From Spinellus fusiger (lineage: Eukaryota; Mucoromycota; Mucoromycetes; Mucorales; Phycomycetaceae), in the NCBI GenBank assembly GCA_025094145.1, contig JALLLS010000012.1, positions 124,001 through 188,000 on the forward strand: a DNA stretch of 64,000 bases, given 5' to 3'. Shown piece by piece: positions 17,182 to 27,796 of this stretch. Numbering within the stretch: the stretch's first letter is position 1; each line of letters starts with the position of its first letter. A program made the position numbers and the translations under genes. The notes under the pieces were generated by a model. That model saw only the letters and a program-made list of their open reading frames with translations, was not told the DNA's origin and did no database searches.

Positions 17182-19360
17182 AGTGAGGGTGTAAAGTAGG
17201 CGCTTGGATTAGGAGAGAAAGTACAGTGCAGGATTTTTTATAGGCTTGGAAGTATGGGGAAATCGTGTGGGCTAAAATAGGTTTTTATCATCAAGCCAAT
17301 CATTGATAAAAAGGGGGCAAAAACAGCGCATCAGATACAACTGGGCAAACTCAACCGATTGACTTGTAAGTAGCACTTGTTTACTATTCTGAGCGTTCTT
17401 TCATCATTACTGCAAGTTATAGCCTCATTATTTTATGATTATGAGTCACCAATAATGTCTTTATACAATAATAAATAGGATATTCTATGTTAGTAAGCAA
17501 AAATGGCAATGAATGATATATCATAGTAAACATCACTCAACATATGTATGGGTCATTATTTGTGAATAAACTTGACATGATCTTTTCATACAACTAGAAT
17601 CAAATTAAATTCACTGTATCGAGAGTAAGATTAATATATGGTTTACTATGCATAAGGTAAAAACAACACTCAATTGATGCAGCTTATCAAAAGATTTTAC
17701 ACTTGAATAGAAAACACAGCTTCATTACCTGTATTCAGAATTGATCATTTAAAGATAAGAAAATAAAGTAGAATCACATCAATACATAGTCTTAGCTCTA
17801 TACAGTAGAAGAAAAACTTTTGGCATTGGCCCCTTTTTGTTTTATGAATATTAAAAAGGATATAGAGTTACGTGAAATTAAATTCAAAGGGGCAATTCAC
17901 ATAAATACAGTCTTTCCACTCTTAATTGAGAGTGAAAAGGCTGTATTAAATATCTAAAGTTAAAAAGGGGACATCTTCTATAGGGTAGTACAGTAACTAC
18001 TGTACATTATTATGTCTTTTTGCATGACAAAATTCAATAAGATACACTTAGTTATGTTTTTAGATAGTTTATCTGTAGCATGGGTTTCCGTCAGTGAGTC
18101 AACCGAGGCTCCAGTGATCATTGGGGAAGGAAAAGGATAAACAAGAAGGCTTGGACCTTTTCTTAGTTCTAGGTGTATCTTTATGTTCTCTTTTGTTCTA
18201 TCTACAAAAGCACTATAAGAGGGTACCATTTTCCCTTGGAGACATTAGACTATGTCCAAAGTTCAATGTAGAAGCTAGATCACGATTCCCAAAGCCTCAA
18301 TGTCTTGTCTTTCATACAATTTTGGTTTGAACACCTATTTGAAGGGAGGGAAATGAGTTTCTTTTTTGATATAAAATTAAGAAGAAATGACCTGAGAAGA
18401 CCATGACATTTAACTTGGAGTATTTTTGTTCGTTGATAGGGCCTGGGGTTCTTGATATGTTTAACTGTTTCCAAAGGTGATTACTTGCACTCAGGACATA
18501 GGGTTGATGTTTTGAATTCATTGATAAGATAGAGCTTGAATCCTTCTTTCTTCAACATCCTCCACATGCCTTTTCCTTCTATTGTCATTACTCTGGTAGG
18601 ATTCGCACCTGGATAACTTGCTATAGTCTCCTATGAAAATCAAATACATTTAAGAACCTTAGATTGATTCTATAGGCATATTGTATTTAATTTACTTTAT
18701 TCGTATCTTGTTGGCTACATAACATCTTTAGTTCAGAAAAAATAGATAGAAATACAATCAGAAAGAGGAAATGGATAGCCTTTAATAACATTGTATAGTA
18801 TCAGCTACTATTCATCCTTTATTGATGTGATAGTGTCATCAATCGCTTCTTATGTCCAAAGATATCTGTTTAGTTAACGTATTATTCATTCTGTTCCTTC
18901 TTTTTTATTCAACTTGTATGTTATTCTTTTATTCTAATGATTATTACAGATAGAAGAACTTCAAGGAGATCACCACCAAAAGGCACACATTATAATAAAG
19001 GCTGTTGTACACTTATACTATCTCTAAAAGATCTATCTGCTGCATTCAAATACACTACAACTTATCATAAATACTTCATTCCAGACCATTTATTTTGTAG
19101 CTGTCTTTAACGATTTTCCAACTGATAAATTCTCGTTCTTAGTGTATAAGACCTAAGGTAGCAGCATCATGTATACTGCTTAGTATATCTCTTTTTGGTG
19201 TCTTGGTTATGCCCTATATAATTCAGGCAATCATGCTCAATGTTAGCATACATGTCTACTCTATACTGATAAAAGGGCTTCTAAATAAATGGAAGTCATT
19301 GGAGTCATTTCTGTACATTAGTCTGAAGCAGTAGTGTTTTATTGTGCCTATCTTGATATT
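17182..19360. other. 2.2-kb AT-rich non-coding stretch
   Basis: No gene is recognised. The first 150 bp are the upstream region of the ferric reductase. Small minus-strand frames at 17978-18229 and 18280-18521 show no domain or splice support. A strong hairpin-capable inverted repeat lies at 17904-17947 and is reported separately. Confidence 0.5.
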
Positions 19361-20203
19361 TTAGTCATTGACTGAAAATGTATTTATACTCCAACCTAAC
19401 TGTCCTGTATAAAGAAGTACATAACTCATAGGATTGCATGACTCATTCACCTCACTCATTCTCTGTACTAAGCTGCCATTCCTTGGTACTATCACAATTC
19501 CATTACTTTCTGTATGGTATCTGTCATTATTTGGACAGTTAAGATGACTCGTGCAAATGAACATATCCACAACAGTTTGTACATCGAATAATTTGATTTA
19601 ATATGTCTTTTTCTACTATCTGGCATAGTCCCTAGTATGACAGCTAGCACCCTTGCCCAACAAAGCCGTTTCTCCTTGTGTTCTTGAGTTAAGGATGGCT
19701 TGTGAGATATATATAAATATATAAAAGATCCAAACCTTAACTGATTACAGTAGCTGATAATGGTGTTTCTAGATACATCAACCTGAATCTTCAAGATTTC
19801 CAATTTCAGCTGATTGTATGAGGCAAATGGGTCCTTTCTAATGACCTTTTCCAGGTGTCTAAGGTCCCTCTCACTGGATTTTTTATTATATCTTCCATGA
19901 CTCTTTAAACGCAATGGTGACTCACGTTCTTTGATGTTTCTGATACTATTTTGAACTGTGGGCTTTTTCATCTCAACTATTCTTTCAATGACAGTCAATT
20001 TTAATCCAGCCCTAAACATGTAATAAATGCCCTATAGCTTTTTATTTTCTGCTTTGTTATATTCTCCACGAGTGTGAGTTTCTGAAAATTCATCTGACAT
20101 AGTATGTTGGTTTAATAATATTTAGAAAGAATAAGAGTTTTATGTAAAAAAAAAAGTTTTTTTTTATTAATTTAGGCAAGTATTAAATTCAATCGGGTGT
20201 GAT
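19361..20203 (-). mobile_element. Internally deleted Tc1/mariner copy
   Basis: A minus-strand frame at 20019-19492 begins MFRAGLKLTVIERIVEMKKP and encodes the helix-turn-helix DNA-binding half of a Tc1/mariner transposase. It is nearly identical to the copy at 37283-37603. After KRLCWA the sequence jumps directly to RVLAVILG, which in the fuller copy lies near 36890. The first catalytic Asp block has therefore been lost by an internal deletion. Its right end (GGGTGTGATTGTA) matches the terminal repeat of the 36.4-37.8 kb element and abuts the 4.1-kb duplicated segment. It cannot make an active transposase. Confidence 0.75.
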
Positions 20204-20349
20204 TGTATTAAGATAAACTACAAAACTAAAAAAAAAATGGAAATCTACATTTGAAATGGTCCCATTACATTCTTTTTTGGTCACTTTAAATACAGAAAAA
20301 TTCGTTCTATCAGAAACTAACTATTATTTGTAAACACGGATAAAAAATT

Positions 20350-20606
20350 TGTCGTAAAGACATCTATCATTGGAGCTACAACCTTTTTTTTTTTTTTTTT
20401 TTGAAAACAATAGCTCCTACTACTAAACTGAGAAGGAGATACCATGGAGGACTAAGGGATGATAATTCATAGTATTCAATAGCACAGACCTAAAGCTAAA
20501 ATACTAGTAGTAGAAAAGACATGTTATAATGAAATAATAAACATCAGAGTTTAACTACCTGTTAACTGACTAGGATTTCCTTTGGACTAACAAGCCATTG
20601 ACGACA
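20350..20606 (+). repeat. TGTCGT..ACGACA element, copy A
   Basis: A ~257-bp unit starting TGTCGTAAAGACA and ending TTGACGACA, with internal CTACTACTAAACTGAGAAGG and CTAGTAGTAGAAA blocks. The flanks (AATT and AGCA) do not match, unlike copies B-D. It is part of duplication arm 1, and copy E in arm 2 is its partner. Confidence 0.85.
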
Positions 20607-20631
20607 AGCAGTAGACATAATGTTATGAGTT

Positions 20632-20936
20632 TTAATCAAAGAAACTTATCGAGACAATTGCTTCAAAGACAGACCAAGATGTGTGAAAGGAAAAATCATG
20701 TTTATTAATAGGGTCTTCTGTAATGTTGCATGGGATGAGATCGTTGAGACATGCAGGGTCCTTGCACTTGCGAGAGATAGTTGTTTGAGGGAAGCCGAGT
20801 AACAGAGTGGCCATAAAGGTCGGCCAAGAGAAACAGTGAAGATTGATAGAGCAATGGATCCAATTGAAGAGCCAAAGAGAACCAAAGAAGAAGTACAATG
20901 CAGAGAGATTACAGAACACACACAGGAAACAGTCAA
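20632..20936 (-). other. Repeated small open frame of unknown function
   Basis: An open frame (minus, 20919-20632, 95 residues) contains SRKCKDPACLNDLIPCNIT. A diverged relative at 42621-42833 keeps the same frame and the block KDPACLNDLIPCNIT, and the copy in duplication arm 2 is at 58487-58774. The N-terminal half is Trp/Phe-rich (SLWLFNWIHC..HCFSWPTF). I do not recognise the product. It may be a real short gene or a conserved non-coding repeat that happens to stay open. Confidence 0.35.
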
Positions 20937-21489
20937 TTACTTAGCCTTAGAGTCTATAGTACTCGATTATCAGCTTCAAGTTATTACTTGGATCAAGATG
21001 TCTTTTATCAATCATTAGAAAAAGAGGGTTTTTATAGTTATATGGAGTGCTATACCATTACACATGCACTTCTCTATTGGTTTCCCTTCTACCCCTGGTC
21101 TTCTACTGCCATCCATGCAGATAGACCGTCATACTGCCCTATCCTACACTTCTAACTATACCCTTGTATCAATTGTCTATTCCAGGTGCTAAAGGTATGT
21201 CTAGAAGGTTGCATACAGGATATAATAGTGGGGAGATTTATGAAAAGTTTTTTCTTGGGAAAAGTTTAATCTGGATCGAATTTCTCATCAATTAAATAAA
21301 ATACCATGAGAAAGTGGAAAAATGAGTGAAAAAAAAAGAAGAAAATTGACGGTGAATCCGACTGGTTACAAGAGCGAACCAGAGAAGCATGAGGAAATAG
21401 TTGTAAAGGCCGAGGTTTTCATTGAATATTTGGGTTGGTGTGATTGCTAAAATGTAATTCTATTACATAGCACGTGTTTACTATACATA

Positions 21490-24264
21490 TTAAGATGAAT
21501 GAGATGACTGCTGAATATGGGGATCTTCGGTTGTTGTCGGTACTTTGATTTCGACGGTATCTGATGGCTGTTCTTTGATTTTTCCTGCTGTTGGGATTTC
21601 TGTGATATCTTTTGGTAACCCTCTTGTCTTGTCTCCAATTCTGTGTGGTGTGATAAATAGTGTAGCAATGAATCCCAAACCAGTCATCGGTATAATGACA
21701 TACCACACCAATTGAAGAGATGAAGCATATACTGATACAGTAGCATCAAAATATTCAGCAGGCAATCCATTCCGAATGTATTCGGAAGAAGAAATCACCC
21801 GAGAGGTCTCTGCAGAGGGTATAAGAAGCATGAGATTCTTTTTAAGTGAAGAGTTTAATACAGCTGATGATATGGCAACACCTAATGCACCTCCGAGAAT
21901 TCGAGAAAAGTTACCAAGACCTATAACAACAGCTAGCCACAAGGTAGATGAGTATCTAAACCTTATATAAACTTAAACTTAGATCCTACCAATATCCCTT
22001 TTTTCGACTGCAGCTTGCAGAGCAATGAGATTGCTAGAGAAAAGAAGTGAAAGGGCTAACAAAATGTTAATAGCCAATACATTGATACAAAATTTATACT
22101 AAAACGACTTACAAAGACCACAAATCACAGTATAACCGTAAATATCTAATAAGCAATAGCAATAAATAGTATTCCATATGAGACAAGTCTTAAACATTAA
22201 TATATATATATATATACTTACTTGCAAAAGGAGTGTATCTATCTAATAAGCTCAATAAACCGATACCCAAGGTGAGCATGCCCATTCCAATGATCAGCCT
22301 ACGATTACATATTAGTTCTCGAGTAGAAATCAACAATAGACTTACAAAGGTTTATAATAGCCAGTCTTGGAAATAAATATACCGGTCAATGTTGCACCAA
22401 CACCAACAACCATTTGCATAGGAATAAGACGGATGCCAGACCATGTTGCAGAGTCGTTACGAACAATTTGGAAGTAAAGAGGCATATAGAAAATTAAGCT
22501 GAAAAATGCAATGCCGAAAAACCAATTCGAAATCAAAACACAGATCACTGTTCTGATTTTAAATAGTCTAGGTGGCATCAGGGGTTCTTTAGCAAGTTTT
22601 CCCTCTACATATGTTAAGATTCCGACGAGAACAACAGTCAGAACAAGAGGTACAATAACAGCTGCTGAGCTCCATGGAAAAACCTGTCCACCAAAATTCA
22701 TGGCCAGCAAAAAGAGTGTCGAGGAAATCAATACAATAAGAGTGCCAATGTAATCAATTCTTTTGAGCTTCTCCTTAAAGTTTCCTTTTGGTGTAGGCAG
22801 ATCCAAAAAGACAAAAAGCATAATTATGGCGACAGCCCCAATTGGCAAACTAAAAAAAAATTAGTATTGAAAGTTCCATTTCTATAGTGGCACACTTACT
22901 TAATATAAAAGTTCCATCTCCAACTGAGATTGTCGGTGAAACTTCCCTAATATTTCAATTGAATGAGTCTCGACAATTTTATCTATTGTTGAATCAAGCT
23001 ATGAATAAAATAAAATAAAAACACTTACACCAATGAGTGGACCAAATACACTGGCAAGAGCAAATACAGCGTTGATAAGACTATAGTTTTGATAGAACAA
23101 TATATAAATCAGTTAGTATTTGAACAACTATAAGCTGAGTAGGCACGACATCGTATATGAACTAAATAATAAGGAAAGTTTAAATACCCTTGGTAGCTTC
23201 CTCTTTGTTCAAGTGGTATCAAGTCAGAAATGACAATAAAAACCTATTGCAAAAGATTGGTTAATGTATTTATCTTATTTTCTGTCGTAGGAAATTAAGC
23301 TATCACTGTATTCTATTTGATGAACAAGTATATTTACCATTGAAAAAATACCGGCGGCACCAATGCCAGCAACAACACGTGAAGCAATAAGCATGGCCAT
23401 AGACTAGTAGAAATATACAAGCGACTGAATTAGCAAAACATATCTCATGTGTAATTATTGAATAAAGTATCATGGCATTGCAAATGATGTAATAAAACTA
23501 TCAGGTCTTTCATTCGTTATACAAAACAAGATGAAAAGTCATTTTTGTTTATACAAGATGATAGATCATCTAATGTTTTGGATTGGCCAAACCCTCATCT
23601 ATCAAACTCAGCCACCAGAAAGATATTCTTGCCAAGCTAAATGACAAATTCTGGACTATAATACAAAAGAAAAAGTTATATTTACCTGTGATGCACCACA
23701 GAGAACAGATCCAACAAGAAACAGACCGATGCCCGATATCAGAATCCATTTACGACCAAAAATATCAGAGAACTTGGCAAAGAGAGGCTCTAATAAAGTA
23801 GAGGAGTATTAACTATCCGAACAAAATATTTTTTTTAAAAATAAAATAAAAAAGGTACGCACGGAAGGCATCAAAAGGAAGAATGTATGCAGTGGCAATC
23901 CAAGAAGCAATGTCCATTCGATTAAATTCTGATCCAATACGAGGCAGCGCAGTAACAATAATTGTACTATAGAGTATTTATTGAGTATATAAATGCACTA
24001 ATGGATCTCATAGACTATTTACCTGTCCAATGCTGATAAGAACAAAGAAAGCTGAAGAGCAATAAAAACCAAAATACGACGGGTTCGAATCTTTTTTGCC
24101 AATTTCAACTCTTCGCTTGATATTGGTTTATTTTTCTCATCTTCAGGCGTATTAGCCTCGATGTTGTTTACAGGAACGTCATCCTTTCTATCATCGCCTA
24201 TAGTATCCACATCGGAAATACTAGCGTGAGAGTCATTTTCTGTACTCTTTATATTTGCAGTCAT
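21490..24264 (-). CDS. MFS multidrug/toxic-compound transporter, DHA2 (14-TM) type
   Basis: Proton-coupled exporter of the major facilitator superfamily in the plasma or vacuolar membrane. The start at 24264 (MTANIKSTEND) gives a long acidic cytosolic N-tail, then about ten introns interrupt the membrane region. Diagnostic segments after splicing are LSALDSTIIVTALPRIG (helix 1, DHA2 signature), DAFQPLFAKFSDIFGRKW (motif A in loop 2-3), ASRVVAGIGAAGIFSM, SWRWNFYINLPIGAVA (helix 6 region) and SGIRLIPMQM. The hydrophilic C-tail ends HIQQSSHSS. The last coding block (21942-21490) is uninterrupted, and I see no break anywhere, so this copy appears functional. A near-identical but frameshifted copy is at 55146-57917. 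Substrate is unknown. Confidence 0.88.
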
Positions 24265-24331
24265 ACTCTTTTATACAGAGGTACTGGATAAGAGAATGAT
24301 AAAAGAGAGAACAAAGATTGAATTGAATTTG

Positions 24332-25603
24332 AAATTAAACACAATTTATATAAAATTTAACTTTTCACTATTTAAGTTAGGAGTGGCAAATAATTTTCTA
24401 TCAGTTCACTTATACTGTATAGCAATAAACTTACAAGCGAAAAACGGGTGAAGGTTTATTTTATTGTGGATCCACTTACAATAAAGAAACAGCTGAGTAC
24501 ATATGTCTTCCTTTTTAGGATTTGTATTCATTCTGTAGAACATTTAAACCTGTACTCTCTTCACTCTTTCTTTCTCTTCTCATATACCATTTCTGACCAC
24601 CCAACCAATAAGTTGTATTATGTTTTATTAATTTATTATTATCACTGACAGTACGTCTAATTCTTTTTAATTAAATTAAGCTATATCAGGTATACCTTGT
24701 CAAATCAATTAGATAAATCCAAGGAAAGACCTTTAAACAGCTATTAGTTCATAGCTGTTTGTGTTTCTCTTTTAAGTATGTTATCTGTTTCTCTATCTCT
24801 CTGTTAGTAATCAATAGAAAATAGCAAGGTATATGTTACTATAATGATGTCAAACATTCAAGATATATTTTGATCTCATCTTTATATACCAAACAACAAA
24901 ATATCATACACACAAGGGGAGATTTGTCATGTATATATTTTTTCTCTTTATCTTTAGTTTAGAATGATTTTTGTCAGTTCAAATGAATACAACATTTTAT
25001 AGCCTAATTAAGTAACAAACTAATATCTACATTTTCTCAAAGATTTCGTTTATGTTTCAGCACTGGGAAAATGCAATGTTAAATATAAAAGACAATTATA
25101 GAACAATTACCTTATTCAGTATTGTAAGTCTTCTACTGACCTTCATCTTTAACATAATTCAGTAAAAGAGTTTTTTCAAATAATTATAACATTCTTCCTC
25201 GTAATAATAAATATTGTCATTAGCTTTTACAAAAATAATTAATACATATGTATAAGAAATACTATAGATATTTTCATTTTGATTAAATTCATTAATATTA
25301 ATAGCATTTATAATTGTTTATATAATAGATAGAAACACTTTCAATGTTGCCAATACATTATGTATGAAAAATCCACCCTATTTACCTTTATTTAATGCGA
25401 ACTATAATCCATATCCATACACACCAGGAGATTATTGGGATATATAAGGAAATATACTGAGAATAAAATTTCAATTTTCTTATGATTGGCTAATGTGTTT
25501 TAAAATGCTTTTTCGCTGTCTAAATGGGCTATTTCAAACTCTGCCTGCCTGTTTAAGCAATAGCTACTGACTTTGTAATTAAAAAGTATAGAATTGGCTG
25601 TAA
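24332..25603. other. AT-rich stretch without recognisable gene
   Basis: Upstream sequence of the MFS gene followed by ~1 kb of AT-rich DNA. I see no domain, RNA gene or element. Confidence 0.5.
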
Positions 25604-25860
25604 TGTCGTAAAGACATTTTCTATAGCTGGAACTGGAACCCTTTTTGGAAATATCAACTACGACTACTAAACTGAGAAGGGGATGCTATCGAATACTAAG
25701 GGATGATGATAGTTTGTAGTAGTCAATAACATACACCTGAAGCTAAAATACTAGTAGTAGAAAGGTGTAAAAGACGTATCAATACAAAGTGATAAATAGC
25801 AGAGTTTAACTACCTGTTAACTGACCGGATTTCCTTTGGACTAACAAGCCATTGACGACA
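25604..25860 (+). repeat. TGTCGT..ACGACA element, copy B (4-bp TSD)
   Basis: 257 bp, TGTCGTAAAGACA to TTGACGACA, flanked by GTAA direct repeats at 25600-25603 and 25861-25864. The TG..CA ends, 4-bp target duplication and ~256-bp size fit a solo LTR; a Ginger-like MITE is the alternative. Confidence 0.85.
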
Positions 25861-26908
25861 GTAAAGACAAGAAATAGAACAAAAATCACCCCATAATTAC
25901 AACTCAGTCACTGAATTTAATGTTTAACATAATGTGTTATCCTTAGGCCCACAGTATTTGCAGCGTAACAATGTTTAAGAAAGATTTATTGTAGGACACG
26001 GAATCAACTCTAGTGGCCATTGTCCATAAAATAGAACCAAACTTACTTACATTGAGAACAGTGTATTCATTTATTGACTCAATATCTATAATCACCTCAA
26101 CTATCTCATTGTAACTGGTATTAACAATAGTACTTAATGATAACAAGGTATTGTTTGTAATACTGTTTTTTAGGTCCAAGGCAAATAGAGTGTGAATTGT
26201 TTGACTTGTGAGTTTTATGAGTGGAGGCTAGTGTATACATTACCAGAATAGAAAGAAATATTATGATTTGTTATGATAATCCTCTCTTTTTGTTATTTCC
26301 CACACTGCACATATAACTTAACACCCAAGTACTTGTCAAGATGAGCATAACTGAGCAAGGTAATGTGCTATTATTAACAAAGAGAAACAATAGAAGGAGG
26401 TGATAGACACCACCAAGGACTATTCTAGTGATAAAAAGGTAAGCAATGTCTTCATCTGGGCTTGAGCTCATTGTAATCCACAAGGCACTCAATGTATTGT
26501 TATTAGGCAAGTAAAGACTCTTCTCAAGTTAATCTTAGGTGGTCTTCTATAGTGTCTAGGGTGTCTAAGATATACTCCTGAGCATAGTTATCTATCTCCC
26601 AAGGATAAAGCACAAAGCTTTTAGAGTATAGATTCTGTCGTGTTCCGACTTCAATCCAAAGATTCTCTATGAATTGGTCAACATGAGTAGTATGCTGTGA
26701 CATTCAGAATACTCTATGAAAGATAGAGTGCACATAAGTACCATCGTACATCTCTGTATTATCTCACTGATCGGTTGTAACTACAAATCAACCTTCTAAG
26801 CTCAATTTACTATTGGACACTTAATGAGCTGCCTTCATCTATAAATCCTTAGTGGATTAAATAAGACCTATCAAAGACAATCAAAGTGAAGACACATAAT
26901 AGATGGCT
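25861..26908. other. Spacer with short unassigned minus-strand frames
   Basis: Holds three short minus-strand frames: 26179-25943, 26510-26271, and a 59-residue one from 26703 to 26524 (MSQHTTHVDQFIENLWIEV..). They may be exons or remnants of one decayed gene. The last one has a vague resemblance to the N..IE.LW block of integrase-core proteins. No firm assignment is possible. Confidence 0.3.
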
Positions 26909-27164
26909 TGTCGTAAAGACATTTTCTATAATTGGAACTACAACCCTTTTTGGAAATACCAACTCCTACTACTAAACTGAGAAGGGGATGCCATTGAATA
27001 CTAAGGGATGATGATAGTTTGTAGTAGTCAATAACATACCCCTGAAGCTAAATACTAGTAGTAGAAAAGTATAAAAGACGTGTTGTTATGAATGAATAAA
27101 CATCAGAGTTTAACTACCTGTTAACTGACCGGATTTCCTTTGGACTAACAAGCCATTGACGACA
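26909..27164 (+). repeat. TGTCGT..ACGACA element, copy C (4-bp TSD)
   Basis: 256 bp with perfect GGCT duplications at 26905-26908 and 27165-27168. This copy shows a TATA-like TATAAAAG and, about 25 bp later, AATAAA, as in the U3/R part of an LTR. Confidence 0.88.
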
Positions 27165-27540
27165 GGCTCTATAATGGTGTGCTTATTCAATGAACCAACC
27201 ATAACGATCCAACATGTAGTCTACCATTAGGTAGAACACCTACAACAACCATAAAGTTGCATCTATCAATAAGCTATGCCATGGACTAATAATTAACTAC
27301 CAAAAGGTAGAATGCCATTGAAGGATAGGCACCCACAAAAAGTATAAATAAGGAACCACTCTTCACTTAATAAAAAATATCTTTGTTCAGTCTTGTTATT
27401 TTCTACTTGTCTGAATAATCACAGATTCTATTGCTATGAGGAAATGCACTTGGGCAGTAGCTATAGTCATAATATAGTATTATCTATACTATTACAATAA
27501 ACAGTTTTATCCATAAACAATATATTCTATTGATAATACA

Positions 27541-27796
27541 TGTCGTCAATGGGTTGTTAATCCAAAGAGAATCCGGTCAGTTAACAGGTAGTTAAACTCT
27601 GATGTTTATTCATTCATAACAACACGTCTTTTATACTTTTCTACTACTAGTATTTAGCTTCAGGGGTATGTTATTGACTACTACAAACTATCATCATCCC
27701 TTAGTATTCGATAGCATCCCCTTCTCAGTTTAGTAGTCGTAGTTGATATTTCCAAAAGGAGAGGTAATTACAAATATAGAAAATGTCGTAAAGACA
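27541..27796 (-). repeat. TGTCGT..ACGACA element, copy D (inverted, 4-bp TSD)
   Basis: 256 bp in reverse orientation, flanked by TACA at 27537-27540 and 27797-27800. Its outer end reads TGTC-GTAAA-GACA where the reverse complement of B and C would read TGTC-TTTAC-GACA, so the five central bases are flipped. Confidence 0.88.

Larger units (their letters stand above)
20204..24331. repeat. Arm 1 of a 4.1-kb inverted segmental duplication
   Basis: This segment reappears in reverse orientation at 55081-59196 with only scattered base changes and homopolymer differences. It contains the full MFS transporter gene, element copy A and an unexplained repeated frame. Identity stops at TTAAGATAAAC on the left, at the end of the Tc1 copy, and at AATTCAATTCAATC on the right. 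Confidence 0.92.

Noticed and set aside
18545..18660. tRNA-like T-arm sequence (GGTGCGAATCC on the minus strand)
   Set aside because: No acceptor stem, D-arm or A-box could be paired with it, so it is probably chance.
25604..27164. Copies B and C as the two LTRs of one short retrotransposon
   Set aside because: Each copy has its own perfect and different 4-bp target duplication (GTAA, GGCT), so they are separate insertions.
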